DNA from: Clostridiales bacterium
GTDB lineage: Bacteria; Bacillota; Clostridia; Oscillospirales; Oscillospiraceae
Reading direction: 5' to 3'
Length of the DNA stretch: 8,471 nucleotides
Assembly: GCA_021205375.1 (NCBI GenBank)
Contig: JAJPXR010000023.1
Coordinates: 1 to 8,471, forward strand
Shown here: positions 6,501-8,471 of the stretch, piece by piece
Layout of the letters: each line of letters opens with the position of its first letter
Numbering within the stretch: position 1 is the stretch's first letter
The notes under the pieces: generated by a model
The model's input: only the letters and a program-made list of their open reading frames with translations
Database searches by the model: none
What the model was told of the DNA's origin: nothing
Program-made: the position numbers and the translations under genes

Positions 6501-8471
6501 GGTTTCCAGCTCCAGCGACAGCCGGGAAAAGGCCCGGTGGGCCTCGTAAGCGTCCGCCTCGTCCAGAACTGGGGTGACGTGCAGCTCCAGCAGCCCCGCC
6601 GGTTGGGTCTCCACCGTCCACTCCTCCAGCAGCCCGCCAGCCGACAGGGTCAGCCGCCGATGAATGGAAATGCCGCCCCGCTGAACCGACAGCTCCGCCG
6701 TTCCTGCGGAAAACCGCCAGTGGAGGTCTTTCCCGGCAGAGCCGGTGGGGAAAAGACGAAGCTGCTCCTTCTCGTCCCGGAAGCGCGCCTCGGTGGGTTC
6801 CGCCAGCAACAATCCTGCCCGACAGAGGGTTCCACCGCCCTCGGCGGTCAGGGGCAGGGTCAGCCCCTCCGCCGCCAGCAGGTGGCAGGCCGGAGCCGCA
6901 GGGTCAAAGCCCTGCCCGGTGCGCAGATATCCCTTGGTTTGCTTCATTTTGTTCCTCTTTTCCGTGATGTGCAGGGACTTGGGCGGGGTCAGGCCCAGGG
7001 GCATCCGCTCCTGCAACAGTCCCCGATAGGCCGCCATGGACGGCTCCGCCAGAAAGCGGCGGCGCATGACGGAATCGTTCAAGGCGTTGTCGATGGCCAG
7101 CAGGCTCATGCCCAGGTGATGCACCATCCAACTGCGGACCACCACCAGCCTTTCCCCGGTGAAGTCCACCGCCTCATAGAAGCCGCACTCCCCCTCGGCC
7201 CCCAAATCTGCCAGCCGCCGCAGGTTCGTTATGGCGCTGTGGGGCAGGAACCCCAGCGCCAAAAACGTGGCATAGGGAGCTGCCACCCGCATCCGCTCCA
7301 ACCCCCGCTGGAGGCCCAGCGGCGGGACGCCGTGGGCCTTGTACTGGTAGTTCATCTCACCATTGAGCCGGGCATAAGCGGACTCGGAGACCCCCCAGGG
7401 CAGGCCGTTTCGTTCGCCCCACTGCTTCTGCGCCCAGGCGCAGAGGGCCAGGGATTCCCACAGGAGGCTCCCTTTCTCCGCCGGCAGCAGCAGGTGGGGC
7501 ATGAAGTATTCAAACATGGTCCCCGACCAGCTCGCCAGACCGAACCGCCCCTTGAGGCAGGTCATGCTCCGGCTCAGCCGCCCCCAGTGGCGGGGCGGCA
7601 CGTCTCCACGGGCCACCGCCAGATAGCTGGTCTGCCGGGCTTCGCTGGCCAGCAGGTCGTACCAGTTCTCGGTGAACGCGCCCTGTTCCGCGTCGTAGCC
7701 GATGCAAAACAGCTCCCGGTCCGCGTCATAGAGGTGTTCAAACTGCATATTGTCCGCCAGCGCCGCCGCTCGCCGGGCCAACACCGGCTCTCCCAGCTCC
7801 AACAGCCCTTGTTTCAGGGCGATGAGCGCACCGCACAGGTTGCCGCTGTCCACGGTGGAGACGTAGCGGGGATAGAGGGGCCGGGCCGTGGCGGTGTCGT
7901 ACCAGTTGTAAAGGTGGCCCCGCCACTTGACCAGCTTTTCCAGCGTGTCTAGCTGTTTTTCAATGAGGTCTGTCGCCCGCCTTTTCTCCGCCACCCCCAG
8001 GTCAACCGCCGCCAGGCAGGACAGCAGCGCGAGGCCGATATTCGTGGGGGAGGTGCGCCGTGCGGGACCCAGGTCGGGCAATTCCTGGACATTGTCCGGG
8101 GGCAGGTAGTGGTCCTCAGGGCGGAGCCAAGCGTCGAAGTACCGCCAAATCGCCCGCGCCTGTTCGGTCAGGTAGTCCTTTTCTTCGGCGGTGAAGGGGG
8201 ATTTCGGTTTTTCCGCTTTGGAAAGTCCCCCCAGCAGCACCGGCGCGGCCAGCCACCCAAGGCCCAGCAGCTTTCCCCCCACACCGGGGGCCAGCAGGAG
8301 CAGCAGTCCTCCTGTCACCATCCCCGGCAGCCAGAAGCGTTTGCCGCCCTTGGCCTGGGAGGACACCGTCCAGTCCAGCAGCCCCCGGCGGGTCACGGCG
8401 GTACGCCACAGGGCGGTGCAGGCGGCGGAGAGGCCCACCCAGCCCTCCGAGGGTAGCCAAAGCAGCCGCAC
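3597..8471 (-). CDS. Cyclic beta-1,2-glucan synthase-like protein (NdvB/ChvB family), N-terminal part outside window
   Basis: This family polymerises UDP-glucose into beta-1,2-glucan (GT84 domain), cyclizes it in a glycoamylase-like middle domain (now GH189) and adjusts chain length with a C-terminal GH94 phosphorylase domain. The window holds 1624 codons, numbered from its edge. Residues 1-45 resemble the end of the GT84 part (RGLLDWTVSSQA, 29-40). Two hydrophobic segments (48-63, 68-83) are probable membrane helices. Residues about 90-495 are the GH189-like domain: RTSPTNIGLALLS (139-151), SEARQTSYLAVARGDVP (276-292), SWSGTMFEY (314-322), MVHHLGMSLLA (449-459). A beta-rich region with YGISGDLPL (782-790) follows. 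The GH94 module (about 910-1600) has AYGFRDQLQDV (1182-1192), RTRISDDLLWLPY (1235-1247), catalytic-Asp motif GDWNDGMD (1321-1328) and GGQYTHAAVWLAMA (1469-1482). The first in-window codon, a GTG, is not a credible start; full family length is about 2800 aa. Automated pipelines may label it glucoamylase-family or GH36-type. Confidence 0.9.
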   Translation of the reverse strand: MRLLWLPSEGWVGLSAACTALWRTAVTRRGLLDWTVSSQAKGGKRFWLPGMVTGGLLLLLAPGVGGKLLGLGWLAAPVLLGGLSKAEKPKSPFTAEEKDYLTEQARAIWRYFDAWLRPEDHYLPPDNVQELPDLGPARRTSPTNIGLALLSCLAAVDLGVAEKRRATDLIEKQLDTLEKLVKWRGHLYNWYDTATARPLYPRYVSTVDSGNLCGALIALKQGLLELGEPVLARRAAALADNMQFEHLYDADRELFCIGYDAEQGAFTENWYDLLASEARQTSYLAVARGDVPPRHWGRLSRSMTCLKGRFGLASWSGTMFEYFMPHLLLPAEKGSLLWESLALCAWAQKQWGERNGLPWGVSESAYARLNGEMNYQYKAHGVPPLGLQRGLERMRVAAPYATFLALGFLPHSAITNLRRLADLGAEGECGFYEAVDFTGERLVVVRSWMVHHLGMSLLAIDNALNDSVMRRRFLAEPSMAAYRGLLQERMPLGLTPPKSLHITEKRNKMKQTKGYLRTGQGFDPAAPACHLLAAEGLTLPLTAEGGGTLCRAGLLLAEPTEARFRDEKEQLRLFPTGSAGKDLHWRFSAGTAELSVQRGGISIHRRLTLSAGGLLEEWTVETQPAGLLELHVTPVLDEADAYEAHRAFSRLSLELETVEGGAVLTRRPREGKQTPALAVLWAGNCTLEDTENCVLRLNLPLQPGKTAFRLAFAAGEGNRALHAAQGLLVGAKTDGEDWFSALSARYGLAGAEQRQLDELTSRLLYPRDRSGVPKGQSALWPYGISGDLPLWAVLTAGQEEQRLERCIRQWAALRGCGLPFDLALLAPEEGKTTRTLTELCKKLRLTEYLGEKGGIHLIPATGAAVEDITGMADLVGPVGEPENKFSCTPLPAIPLRPAGEPAWRWEGNTFVLETNGGLLPRRWSHILTNGTFGWTADDCGTGHLWATNAHENKLTPWRNDPAAHKGPERLWVVDGGEEVSLFATADGVSTLIRYGPGFAAWEKRWGNKRIAVTAFVPPTGAARFFLVESSGFGPGAALRWRVELQMSSRVRGRNYVVVTPHEGELWAENPANTEFPGEILRFSATGSLELTGRENNYTFTAQIPLERELVLAAGLETPLPVAPSEVRRLLEETKRHWEEQAGCFTLRSPAPALNHYLSFWGRYQVIACRLLARSALYQCGGAYGFRDQLQDVCGLLPNGRELAREQILRCCRHQYREGDAQHWWHPLAQGERGVRTRISDDLLWLPYSLCRWVSVTGDRTLLDKKTPWLVSRPLQRDEEQRYEEAALSDETGTVLEHGIRAIECCLGQGVGEHGLCLMGHGDWNDGMDRLGREGRGESVWLTWFLSLVLEEFSALCDGERRERYRKLSARLAAKADEAWDGGWYRRAYDDEGQPIGSRESRECRIDSIAQSFSVFAPNPSPARGRQAVQAAIDRLYDREHRTVALLDPPFREIPAGYISAYPGGVRENGGQYTHAAVWLAMAALQLGETEQGWELLQTLLPEGAEHAVYQGEPYVLAGDVSTAEGQQGRAGWTWYTGAAAWFCRAATEELLGLRVRDDRLFIQPRLPQSWRGYQADWRLEGKLLHLRVSRGAAAGITLNGAPAGQGIPLAGLSEESEIVVVVSG

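Noticed and set aside
6144..7952. 602-codon open frame on the plus strand, opposite the glucan synthase
   Set aside because: Same composition as the other antisense shadows. The minus-strand frame carries conserved GH189/GH94 motifs throughout this interval.
8469..8471. GTG at the right edge as the true start of the glucan synthase gene
   Set aside because: The protein would begin in the middle of the GT84/membrane region. The frame is open to the edge and the family is far longer, so the gene continues outside the window.

Overview
The window is GC-rich, Gram-positive-type bacterial DNA. All four genes lie on the minus strand. GC-rich codon use, strong AGGAGG-type ribosome binding sites, the ymfF/ymfH-type M16 peptidase pair and a clostridial-looking Lgt suggest a gut Clostridia member, probably Oscillospirales (Flavonifractor/Lawsonibacter-like). 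That placement is an inference from style, not a database match.

Read in the direction of transcription, from right to left. (1) 8471-3597 is the C-terminal 1624 codons of a very large cyclic beta-1,2-glucan synthase-like protein. It shows the end of the membrane/glycosyltransferase part, a glycoamylase-like (GH189-type) cyclization domain, and a C-terminal GH94 phosphorylase-like module with an intact GDWNDGMD motif. Its start is outside the window. (2) 3596-3314 is a non-coding gap that begins with a good sigma-A promoter (TTGCAA, 17 bp, TATAAT) immediately after the synthase stop codon. The gap then carries a 62-bp palindromic element with three stems and a short TAGTGGC tandem repeat, all inside the predicted leader of the next gene. 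(3) 3313-2021 and 2024-738 are two M16-family peptidase-like genes overlapping by ATGA: first the ymfF type, which lacks zinc ligands, then the ymfH type with an intact HxxEH. (4) After 83 bp containing an imperfect hairpin, lgt (prolipoprotein diacylglyceryl transferase) runs from 654 off the left edge, with its signature intact.

The likely transcription units are the glucan synthase, ending at 3597, and ymfF-ymfH(-lgt), driven by the promoter at 3592-3564. The M16 pair should work as one heteromeric protein, as in other dead/active M16 pairs. Lgt performs the first step of lipoprotein maturation at the membrane. The glucan synthase would make and trim cyclic or linear beta-1,2-glucans and has no evident functional link with the other three genes. 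No RNA gene, CRISPR array, transposase or phage gene is visible. The most unusual points are a cyclic-glucan synthase in an apparently Gram-positive genome and the structured repeat in the ymfF leader.
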